Source: Theocolax elegans (taxonomy: Eukaryota > Arthropoda > Insecta > Hymenoptera > Cerocephalidae). Taken from it: a stretch of 64,000 bases of DNA. Each line of letters begins with the position of its first letter. Positions within the stretch are counted from its first letter, which is position 1. Below are positions 1 through 10,809 of this stretch, piece by piece. The notes beneath the pieces are model-generated. The model saw only the letters and a list, made by a program, of their open reading frames with translations. It was not told the origin of the DNA and did not search any database. The position numbers and the translations under genes were made by a program. The stretch spans positions 56,675,027 through 56,739,026 of the forward strand of contig CM047429.1 of the NCBI GenBank assembly GCA_026168455.1, written 5' to 3'.

Positions 1-272
1 ATTGCGAGAATTTTTGAGGTATTCGGGGATAACTCCGCTAATTACGGGATTTCCTGGATATTTCGTGAATTTCTAATTTATTTTGGGATATCTGCAATAT
101 TTACAGGATTAACTGGATATTTCATACCATTTCTGATATATTCGGGATAACTTCACTACTGGCGTAATTTCCTGGATAATTAAGAAAATTCTGAGGTATT
201 CCTGGATAACTTAACTAATTACGGAATTTCTTGGATGTTTTGGGATTTTCTGAGGTATTCGGGGATAACTTG
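1..272. repeat. Satellite-like tandem repeat, period about 59 bp
   Basis: About 4.5 diverged copies of one unit can be lined up by eye. The core 'gaggtattcggggataact' starts near 16 and recurs in variant form near 74, 135, 193 and 252, so the spacing is 58 to 61 bases. Other shared pieces are 'aattacgggatttcctggat' and 'tttctgaggtatt'. The array runs off the left edge, so its full size is unknown. It ends where a different sequence begins with 'tgtgacgtgtccac'. No coding potential is visible. It is probably a minisatellite or an outlying block of satellite DNA. Confidence 0.8.
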
Positions 273-496
273 TGACGTGTCCACTGGGGATTAGGGTGGA
301 GTCACGATTATAACACAAAAATCAAAACAACTTCGTTGAAAAGAGATTACAGGTTTATTGCACTTAATGTGCTCATAAGTATTATACGGCAAAGCAGCGG
401 CTTTGCCGTTCAAAAATTGCCAGTCACGTTGGCCGCGGTCGCTCGCGTTCTCGCGATTGCGGGCTGTCCAGCACCTAACCACGCGTCGCGCACACA

Positions 497-596
497 NNNN
501 NNNNNNNNNNNNNNNNNNNNNNNNNNNNNNNNNNNNNNNNNNNNNNNNNNNNNNNNNNNNNNNNNNNNNNNNNNNNNNNNNNNNNNNNNNNNNNNN
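497..596. other. Assembly gap (100 N)
   Basis: Exactly 100 N, the usual placeholder for a gap of unknown size. The left flank ends in 'cgcgcacacaca' and the right flank begins 'gatagagggaggggg', both low-complexity sequence that often stops short-read assembly. Any open frame running through this stretch is an artefact. Confidence 0.99.
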
Positions 597-2200
597 GATA
601 GAGGGAGGGGGATCGCACACATGCCCAGCTAAATACAATTGCTGGAGCGCCGTTACACGCGCATAAACTCACCGGGGCCTCGTAAACGCGTCGGCTCGTG
701 TGCGTGTTCATGCATAATTGGCCGCGGAATCTAGAAGCACCGCCATGCCGCTCGACGTTATATAGCGCGTAAATAGACCGTCAGCGACGATCTTTCGCGC
801 TACCGCGTCTCTCGCGCGCCCGACTAGACATATATATGTACGCATCTATTTCATTCGAGGGTTCACCGGGTTACGTAAGGAAATATAGATATTTCCTACG
901 CAAGAGAGAAAAACGCGTATGCCGCCATACGTATGTTACTGGTAAATAATCCATAAATTATGGGTGTATAAATAAATTCGATAATATTATGGTCACACCC
1001 TTCGTTGTTTTTCTCGGGTTTCATAAGGGAAGGTTTTTTAGTAGTAGCTTTAAATTATATTTTTGATGAAAAATTGTACCACGGTATACTTATATATTAT
1101 TAATAATTCAACAATTTTTAGATTATTCATATTTAAATAAATGTACACATATCGCGGCCATTACTTATAGTAAAAATTTAATAATGTAGGAAATATCTAA
1201 TATATATTTTTGGAAGCTGAATATGTCGGACATAAGTGTCGTTTGACGACACAACAAAACTAATTGAATAATTATCTTTCAAGTCTTCGTTCTAAGATAA
1301 AAGCTCAATGAAAATCAAAAAGATATTATGCAAATTCGTAATTGTACGGTATACCAAGATTTCGATGAATTATCGGTATATTACATCAATAAAATCGTAA
1401 GTTTTTTTTCACGCCAAAAATTTCAAAACCAACCTCAATTCTACCTACTTTAAGCGTTAAATGAGCATGCGAAACCATTCAATTATAAATGCATTTTATG
1501 GCGAGCCTTCTTGAGAATATCAAAAATCCCTCAACTTTGTCGAAATAGCAAGGATTTTACGATACGACTTGTGTAGTGGCTTAATTATTATTTATAGTCT
1601 GAAGAAAATATGCCATAGCGACTTATCAATTAAAGGTACAAACGCAAAGCGCCAATCAGTCGTAAAGGCGCGAAATTCACGTGCTCGAGCGTGCAGCATC
1701 TCGTCGATGTTACGAGTGAAGGGTAGACGGAAATTTTGCGATTACGTTGTAGATTTGTAATATCGATGTTATACACCGAAAATCGAGGCTAATTTTATCT
1801 CGCCGAGAGAAATGATCCATTTAAAATTCTATATTGAACTGTTATATTTACAGATTAATAAAATTTTGTAACATTATTTTAGATAAAAAGATAAAAACTA
1901 AGATTTTAAAATGATATAGTTTCGATTGAAGAAAGTTGATGCTATATTTAAAAAATAGCCCATTCGGTATATAGTACACTGCAAAAATTCATGCATATAT
2001 CTCATACTAGACTCTAAAATTCAAAGGGTTAATTCAAAATCGATTAACTTGGTAGTTCAAAGTCCAATTTTTAGTTTTATGTTTTATTTCATGAATATTC
2101 ATCATATTAAACATTGTCTGAACAATAGCCAAAAAAAGTTCTGCAAAGAAATATAAAATTTATAATTCAACAGTATAAATTCTTTATTTATCTGAAAACG
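597..2200. other. Non-coding stretch, nothing recognised
   Basis: The part before about 900 is moderately GC-rich with many CpG. The rest is AT-rich. The short open frames here have no recognisable domain or splice structure. I see no RNA gene or clear repeat. Confidence 0.5.
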
Positions 2201-3204
2201 TACACTGAGAAAAGTGTTATTTTATGTATATGAAGGAAATTTTATTTATAAATTTAGTAAAAATTATTGCTATGCATGATGTTGGTGAGACATACACTTC
2301 TTTTAAACCAATTTTTATAATGAACTTATTAATTATTAATACAATTTTTATATCGACTAATTATAAAATGTATTACAGCATATACATCATATTACTATGT
2401 TATATTACAAGAAATATTTGTATTAATTTTTTGAAAAAAATTGATGTAATTTTTATTTGAATATAATGTAAAATTTATTTTGTATCAATAGTAAAAAGTT
2501 TTAATAATATACTAAAATTTGTTTCTTTCTACAAATAGAAACTGACGATAATAATTTTGAATGCAGAATAATAGTAAAAATTATTATCAATAATACGTTT
2601 TGGTCTGAGTTACCATAGCAACGAATACGCGCTTGAAGTGTCGCAGGTATTAACCAAAAAAGTGCATGCCGCGATCGCGTAAAAGTAAGCATTTAGTGAA
2701 TCATTATCTTGTGTGTCAAATAAGGGAAATCCGGAAATAAGTTCTTCGTATTTAAGTAGCTCTTTTAGCCCGTTATTCCAAATACTTTGGGAAATAATAT
2801 TTGAAAATTCAAATCACGTTTTCATATAAAAAAATTAAACGTTTGTTTTTATAACACGCACTTGCAAGCATTTACAATTTATATTATTATGATTGTTATG
2901 AACGATGGTTATTCTTATATATCTAAAACATGGTTGTAAATCAATGATTAAAATTTGAAATAATAACACTACGTATGTGTATTTCTTTACATTAAATTTA
3001 ACCTTCTTTAATTTTTAGTGTGAATATTTATTATGCAAAACAAAATTTTAATATTGTTGAAAACAAAAATAATAATTTTTGTAATAGAAAGGAAATGTTT
3101 ATTATGTAACATTGTAAATTTTACAATTTACACATTTTGCTATATAACATATTAATTTTTGATAAGGTTATAATAATTTTTTCTATAATACGTTTCTCAG
3201 TGTA
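2201..3204. mobile_element. Candidate DNA element with TACACTGAGAAA ends, about 1 kb
   Basis: The left end reads 'tacactgagaaaagtgttat' and the right end, read on the minus strand, is 'tacactgagaaacgtattat'. The terminal inverted repeat is therefore identical for 12 bases and similar for about 20. Both ends begin with TA, consistent with the TA target duplication of Tc1/mariner-type insertions. The interior is AT-rich with no transposase recognisable, so this would be a non-autonomous copy. The same terminal motif bounds the nested palindrome near 62.3-62.7 kb, which supports a shared family. The long interior with short ends makes the exact limits uncertain. Confidence 0.5.
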
Positions 3205-3900
3205 ACTATAATAAACAACCCGATTATGCGGTATAGTAAATAAAATTTAAATGATTTACAAGTGTTTCGATGATGCGCTTGTATTTATAAATTTTTAAAT
3301 ATGATATAGAGAAAAATTCAAACGCTTATTCACCTATGATTTTGAAATATAGAAAACGCATAAGTTTATAGAAAAGCTGTCATGAGGTACGTAAAAGTTT
3401 TACGCCCAAAAGAACAATATATTTTTTATTGAAAATTGTATTGTGTCTGTATAATACAATCGAATCCTTAGACGAAAACAAAATTATTAATAACTGGAAA
3501 GGAAAAATTCGATGAAAAATGAAAAAAAGGTAATCCATCTCTTATCCTATACCTCGATTAATACAATGCGACTTTTCATTCTGCGTGTTATCACTGTATA
3601 TACACGGACACTCACACACACGCGCGCACGTACGCACACACGCACACACAGAGGACGATGAAACCGCAATCACGATTCGAATCAGCGAAAACGTGGACGA
3701 AAATAAAAGAGAGCGCGAGAGATTCCCCAGACTGCATACAGATCTCGGTAGGAAAAATTGTGTTAGTCGCGTGCCGAATCGTTCGATTGCGAAAACTCGA
3801 TTCCAAACTTGGGCTTTCCCCCCATCGATGTTCGTTTCGTAGTGTAGAAGGGGTCGACCGGCTTCGTCTATTGGGGAGAGCAAAAAGCGACGTAATAAAC
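3205..3900. other. Upstream flank of the resilin-like gene, with a CA-rich tract
   Basis: The stretch is AT-rich up to about 3580. Then comes an imperfect (CA)n/(CG)n tract at about 3607-3652, and moderately GC-rich sequence leading to the TATA box at 3922. Long open frames exist on both strands between 3540 and 3990 but overlap each other and the repeat, so I do not regard them as genes. Proximal regulatory sequence for the downstream gene is the likely content (inference). Confidence 0.45.
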
Positions 3901-3921
3901 TGTAACAAAGAATCGGTTGAG

Positions 3922-3954
3922 TATATAAGCTTCATGGGGAATCATCATCTCAGT
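3922..3954 (+). promoter_or_regulatory. Core promoter: TATA box and TCAGT initiator
   Basis: TATATAAG lies at 3922-3929. An arthropod initiator TCAGT lies at 3950-3954, with its A at 3952, 30 bases after the first T of the TATA box. This is the canonical spacing. Transcription from 3952 would give a 38-base leader before the ATG at 3990, which has A at position -3. The ATG at 3934 falls between the two elements, upstream of the predicted start, so it would not be in the mRNA. The motifs are seen directly; their use as a promoter is inferred. Confidence 0.75.
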
Positions 3955-3989
3955 TCCCTTAGACTCTTCCTACGATCTTGTGCAGCATT

Positions 3990-4004
3990 ATGACCCGCCT
4001 ACAG
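3990..4004 (+). CDS. Exon 1: start of the signal peptide (5 codons)
   Basis: ATG ACC CGC CTA CAG followed by the donor GTGAGA at 4005. A tiny first coding exon that interrupts the signal peptide in phase 0 is a well-known feature of insect cuticular protein genes. Joining it to 4666 gives MTRLQFMSVLIALTSAIS, a normal signal peptide. Without it, exon 2 has no upstream ATG in frame, only a GTG at 4645 that lies in the intron. The next ATG, at 4669, would leave a very short hydrophobic start. Confidence 0.8.
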
Positions 4005-7000
4005 GTGAGATTCGATAAAAATGGGCTTCACGGTACTCGCCTGTCATCATAATTGTCGCACATGTTTCGTGCTATATGGCTTACGTAGGAGAACGAACGT
4101 TCTACAAATTTATTTGTTATGTGCTTTGAGAAGTTTATGTCGGTGACTCGACTATTTTTTCTTGTGCGTGAATCGAGGTGATTTATTTATAAAGCAGTTC
4201 GATCATGCTTTTTTTCTCGGATTTTTACGATCGATATATTTAAATTAATGCTTTAACGCTTATGCTGCTTTTACATGAAATTAATTTGACTTTTTTTTCG
4301 TTAAATCTATAAATGTCTCAAATTATGCAAGCTTATCACTGAATTCGCATTAGTAAAAAATTATAAACATTTATAACGTACTTACAAATGTACGAAAAAT
4401 GAGATATAATTAATATTATAAATAATTTATTTTTGCTGAATACTTTGTACGTTCAATGAATAATGTTTCATTTTTTATTAATCTCGAAATTTCCACCTAA
4501 CCTATTTAATTTAATAGTCAGCGTTCAAACTTCTCTTATTGGATATGTATATATCCTTGTAATAAGTCCGTAAAACTTTTGATTAAATTATTAAATTTCG
4601 TAAAAAAAGCTACATAGTGAATAATGTAATTATTTAACAAACGGGTGAAAAATTTGCTTGCACAGTTTATGAGTGTACTAATCGCGCTAACGAGCGCGAT
4701 CAGCAGTACTTTCGGTGGTCTACTACCGGGCGACAACGGGTACCAGTACGACCGACCAGCGTATAGCGGTGACTTTGGTCGTCGCACAACCGGCACCGGT
4801 GATTCCCTCGCGAGGTTTCCTGGCCGACCCTCGAGCGGTTACGGGCTACCGGCTTCGGGTGGGTTCGGAAACTTCGGACGACTTCCAGGATCATTTGGTT
4901 TTCCCGGCGGACAAGGATATCAGGGCAATCAGGGATATCAAGGCTTCCCAGGTTACCAGGGAAGGAATCAAGGTTATCAAGGATTTTCAGGGAACTATCA
5001 AGGATTTCAGTCGGATCCTACCAGACGATATCAGGGATTCGATGAAGCTGATAGTGACAGGGTGAGACTTTTTTTTTTCTTCTATATCTACTCTTTTTTC
5101 CCTTTTCTTTCCATTATTCAAAAATTGAATCGTTATTCTTCCACGGTAAAAAGTTCTTCTTTAATTTATCTTCTCAACTAATTTACATACAAAATTTTCG
5201 ATTTCGAATTAATCTACAAGTATATATATATATTAAGTTACATTGAGTAAATAGTGAAATTGATAAAATTTGTTGAAAATCCTCAAGTTTAATTAAATAT
5301 ATTCGCGGTAACTCAAATTTGAAAATACTTACTTTAATTGGCATAAATAAATAATATAGGCGCAGTTGGGACTACGCATACTATAAAGTATAAAATATAT
5401 ACGCATATTATAAATGAGTCTAAGAAATTCTGAAAGGAAAATAAACGCTTCTCCTGCACTAATTAATTAGATCGTCAGTACCGCCTACTCGTCCTAGTTA
5501 TGGTACATAAATTTATATACAAACTCTATCAACAGTTTACGTTGCAGTTCAGCAACCAGTGAACGCAAAGCTGTCATGAAAATGTTTCTTAAATGCATAT
5601 AGTGTGTTTTAACTGCTCAAATTGTAATGTATAATTTCGAATCACGCATATAATTAACGCTATTAATAACTAATCGTTTTAATACTTAAAAATATAAGTA
5701 TAGATATTTGTATGTATACGTATAAATATATATATATATATATATATATGTAGTTAAATTTGAACTACGTTTCTAATGATCATTTAAATAGAATTAGACG
5801 TATCTTTGAAATAGGTATTTAGTTAAGCGTAATATAAACTTTACGGCATCGTACGTAAGTCGGAAACTTGAGCACGTCGAGATAAGTTTAACCGAAATTC
5901 GCGTTGATGTATTAAACAACATGTTGTGGCAAAAAGCATATTCCAAAGCTTCAAGTCTAATATATAAAGGAGCCATTATTCTTCTCGATTTCTTAATCAA
6001 AAACATTTCGCTAAGTAACAATTGTTTCGTTTACCATAAAGAAAGTGATATAACATAACATTTCGACCCAGTTGCATTACCATCAAAGTATAATAAGGTG
6101 TATATCTAAAATAAATCTTAACATTGGAATAACTTACCGGTCATAAAGAGCAAGTCTCCACACCCTAATAATAACCTCGCGGGAAAGGAATCTATGCAGA
6201 AAGCATCTTTCTTAACTTGGCATCGGACATCGAAAACCATCTCCGCTATAGCCCTTTATACGTATGCGCGCGCGTGTGTCTGTGCGTGTGTGGGTCTGTA
6301 CGTATATATTCGTATACACATAGATATATACTCGAGCAAGGATTTTCCTTGGTGGATTACGAGCCCGGGGGTCGACTAATTGCATACTCGCTAAAGATTA
6401 ACAACTTCCGCGTCCGTTCCACGCGGTACCGCCTCCTTTTTACGAGCCTCTCTTACCACTCTCCCTTTGCTCCTTTCGACCCCCCAGACCGAAATTATTC
6501 CCTAAACGCCGGACAAACGGATCTAAGGCGATCTAATCTGCCCGGGTTGATCTGCGGACTTTGGCCTTTTAGCCCATTATGTCCTCACCAATCGCTACGT
6601 AACTGCTTCTATTTTAATGCTAATGCCCATATGTATTTTTAGACATTTTATTTTCCCCAATTTTCGTTAATTTGACGAAAGTTGATTATTATTGATAACC
6701 ACCGAATGAAGCGCACGAATAATTATTATTTACTATAGTCATAGTCTTTTAACGGCTTGAACGTCCTTGGAAATATAATTGTTTTTTCATTACATTTAAG
6801 TAGAATAGTATCCAAATTTTTATTTTTGCATATAATCTATGCTGATTTCGAATCGATGTAACATGAATATCAAAACTTCCAGTTTCAATTCCAAGGTAAA
6901 CCGAGATTCCGTAATATAAGATTGAATTATATTCATTGTAATTTTGATGATATTTCGTTTCACTAAATATGGATTATTACAATGATATTGCAAATTACGT

Positions 7001-10000
7001 TTATACAAACACTATGCGTTGCAAACTGATATATAACCAATATGATGCTACAACAATATTAAAAATTATGCAAATACAATAAAACGTGTTTGTATACATA
7101 CGTCAGTTAGAGACAATGTCATAGTCATAATATACACAATTAGCACTCTGAAAAAAAAAATCAAAGACATTTTATTTATGTCAGTAAATTGTACTTGAAT
7201 ATAATAAATAGTAGTATTAAAAGGAATCGATTTCGAGGGTCAGTTTTTTAAATAAATGAACACTATTTATTTAAATTTAGTTGTACAACGTTTCGTCTGC
7301 GTGGTTTGCAGACCTCTTCAGGTACTATAAATTTATTGAGCACAAAATAACAATTTTAATAATTACAAATTAACGGACGAAATATTGAATAAATTAACGG
7401 AAGAAAATATTACCATTGATACACTGAAACGTAGATGTAATAAGCCCAGAAAGGCGTCGTCGAATAACAAGAGTATGCGAAATCGAGCGAATTTATACAA
7501 AACAAAACAAGTGTCTGCGAGTATATGTGTATGTATGTTTACAAATTAAAAGTCAATTTCTTAGAAATACTCGGATATAAATAGTCTCTTTAAATCACAT
7601 CATAATACTTTTATATTGTCGGTTTAAATATTGTACGTCTTCTTTTCTATTGATAGTCGAATTATAATAATTAATGTGTAACATTTCTGAAATAATTCGT
7701 TTTTTGTAGGATGACTCTCTATCTAATATTTTTACATTGTCCCAATCGAACTCATGATCCGCATTTTTAACAATATGTGCAGTAACAACAGCTTCCGGAT
7801 TTTTATTTTTCTGGTGTTCTTTAATTCTGTTTTTTAGGCAGCGTTTAGTTTCTCCGATGTAAGTTGCCGGGCATTTTTTACAATTAAATTTGTATACTAC
7901 CCCTGTCATATCCCATTTTTCAGTTGAGTCTTTGCCTAATTTTATTATATTATTAAATTTGTGATTAATTAATGGAATTGTGTTAATGTTAAATTTTTTT
8001 AACATGTTTGAACATTTATTAAAAAACTCTTGATTATAAGGTAATGATATAGTGCAAATTGGAAGCTGTTTTCTTGTTTCGCTTGTGCCTGTGAATTTAA
8101 TTTTACGTAGTCTGTTTTTAATTGCCAAATTCGTGAAATTGTCGGGATAGTTATTCGTTTTTAATAAGTTTCTAACAATCATTATATTTTGTTTGTGAAA
8201 TTGTTGATGAGATAAGATAATTGCTCTGTCTACTAAATTATAAATTATGTTTCGTTTTTGTTGAATAGTATGATTTGATTCAAAATTTAGTATACGATTA
8301 GAATTTGTTGATTTTTTAAACCAATTGGTTATAATTTTATTGTCAGTTTTAATCAATGTAAGATCCAAAAAATTAATGCAGTTATTTTCTTCCATTTCAT
8401 GTGTAAATTTTAAATAATTGCTGTAGTTGTTGAAAACTTGTAAAACCGTATTTATGTGTTCTTTTTGTATAAATATAAGTATGTCATCTACGTATCGATA
8501 GTAAATTAATGCGGAACAATTGTGTTTCTCTTTTAATTCTTTAAGGCAATGAGTCTCTAAATCATCCATTACTAAATCAGCAAATAATGGTGATATAGGA
8601 GAGCCCATTGGAGAACCGAATATTTGTTTGTATATTATATTATTAAAAGTAAAAAAAGTATTATTGAATAAAAATTCGACTATATTACGTATTTCGTAAA
8701 AAGGTATCTTGCATTTATTGTGAATATATTTAAATCGTTTGTCTAAGCTATTAAGAACTTCGTTACATGAAATGTTTGTAAACAGTGAGCTGACATCTAA
8801 AGATAACATGCTATAATCGTCAGGAATATTAATATTGGACAGTTTCTTTTTTAATTCAAAGCTATTATTAATGTGCGATTTTGGAACAGGAATTATATTT
8901 TTAAGTTCATTATATACAATTTTGGCTAAATAATAAGTTGGAGAATTCACGGTAGAAATTATTGGTCTAAGTGGAACATTATTTTTGTGTATTTTAGGTA
9001 ATCCATAAGCTTTAGCTAAATTAGTATTAGTTTGAGTTAACTGATTATTATGAAATTCCTTATAGAGATATTTATTATCATTAAGATTTTTTAACATAGA
9101 ATGGACTTCTAACTGTAGTTTTCTGAGTGGATTCTTTTTTAAGATTGTAACATACATACACATATACTCGCAGACACTTGTTTTGTTTTGTATAAATTCG
9201 CTCGATTTCGCATACTCTTGTTATTCGACGACGCCTTTCTGGGCTTATTACATCTACGTTTCAGTGTATCAATGGTAATATTTTCTTCCGTTAATTTATT
9301 CAATATTTCGTCCGTTAATTTGTAATTATTAAAATTGTTATTTTGTGCTCAATAAATTTATAGTACCTGAAGAGGTCTGCAAACCACGCAGACGAAACGT
9401 TGTACAACTAAATTTAAATAAATAGTGTTCATTTATTTAAAAAACTGACCCTCGAAATCGATTCCTTTTAATAATTAACAATGGAGGGTGAAATCAACAA
9501 AATAAATAGTAGTAATAACAATTACTCGCTACATTAAATATTAAATATATTTATTAATCAAGTAAAAAAATAGCGGATATAAATAAAATAAAATGCCCGA
9601 GAAAGTTTTTACAAGCCTATGAGAAAAGTATATTTAATATTATTATATTTTAAATTTGAACAGTAACTTAAAATAACGAATCCCATAAGCGGTGTAATAT
9701 ATAATAATGTATACATTAACTTAAGAGTATGGTCGAAAATGATGAAAAAATCAATTTTTTTTATTTTAGAAACATGTTTTGTATGTTGTGTAGATTGTTG
9801 TAATAATTGTAATATTTTTTATTAAAAAACAGCAATAAAAATGTCATATTATTTTTAAACAAACATGGCTGCGTAACTTTATAAATAATATATATCTAAA
9901 AATGTGTGCAAAATTTCAAGAGGCTGCGATAAAAATTCCAGCAAAGAGTTTTTTAAAGGTATAAAAAATAGTTTTTAAGAAATTTAACTTTAAAGTTTAA

Positions 10001-10765
10001 AATAAGTATCTCCTTCCAATATCTTACGTTGAAAATAATTGAATAAAATTTTATAAAAATTTCATATTCATCTTAAAAATTGTTTACGCAGATTCTACAT
10101 AACACATAGAACATGTTTCTGAAGTAAAAAAAAAACTTGATTTTTTCATCATTTTGGACGATATTCTACCCTTAACGTATAAGAATTATTAACTAAGTGT
10201 TACCAAGAAAAATTATTACTTCGAAAATAAAACCTATTTTAATCAAGATAAATTGGATTAAACTATGTAAATGGATCCAGAAAAAAATCACTCTGATGTT
10301 GAATTACATTGATTTGATTTGAAAAGTGCTTTGGTAAGCGCTTTAGGTTGCACGAATTCAATATTACGGTGTAGCAACAATTAGAGTGGTTGAATCCGAT
10401 CTCCTGACTAGATTCTGATTACAATTTATCTTAATGCATAATAACAATAACGTTGAATGATCACTGTACTAGTTTAACAATCATCTCAAAACCTAAATTC
10501 GTTGAAACAAACAACATCAATTACGCACCTCATTACACTCGTATATACACAAGTATATCAGTTATATATGTATATGTGTATTGTATACATTTTATATACA
10601 AATTAACATTTCGAACGTGGACATTATTATTTAACTTTACTTGAGCATATAATAAGATCAATTTACATATATTTATCGCAGCGATCGTTAGATAAAACGA
10701 CATATGTATATATAGGAATAATTGATCATGGCGCGTTAGTTAAGATTGCATTAAAGCGCGGAGCT

Positions 10766-10809
<44 letters not shown>

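Larger units (their letters stand above)
7203..9514 (-). mobile_element. Penelope-like retroelement with inverted arms, 5'-truncated
   Basis: The core is the RT/GIY-YIG ORF at 7595-9163 (minus). It is framed by two inverted arms of about 325 bases, 7217-7540 and 9148-9472, which look almost identical. Outside them, the 14-base direct repeat 'aataaatagtagta' occurs at 7203-7216 and 9501-9514, a good candidate target duplication. Between the right arm and its copy lie 28 further bases (9473-9500). Inverted terminal arms are known for Penelope elements, whose pseudo-LTRs can be inverted. The ORF lacks the N-terminal part usual in the family and its ATG lies in the right arm, so the copy looks 5'-truncated at the arm junction. 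The element sits in intron 2 of the resilin-like gene, antisense to it. Confidence 0.9.

Noticed and set aside
250..496. LTR-like start TGTGACGTGTCCAC before the gap
   Set aside because: No second copy, no primer site and no element interior. The gap removes what could decide it.
3542..3993. Overlapping open frames on both strands upstream of the gene
   Set aside because: They cover a CA-rich repeat and the promoter, overlap each other on opposite strands and show no domain.
4645..4665. GTG at 4645 as start of the resilin-like protein
   Set aside because: GTG is not a normal start in insect nuclear genes. The stretch ends in a good splice acceptor, and the ATG exon at 3990-4004 gives a proper signal peptide.
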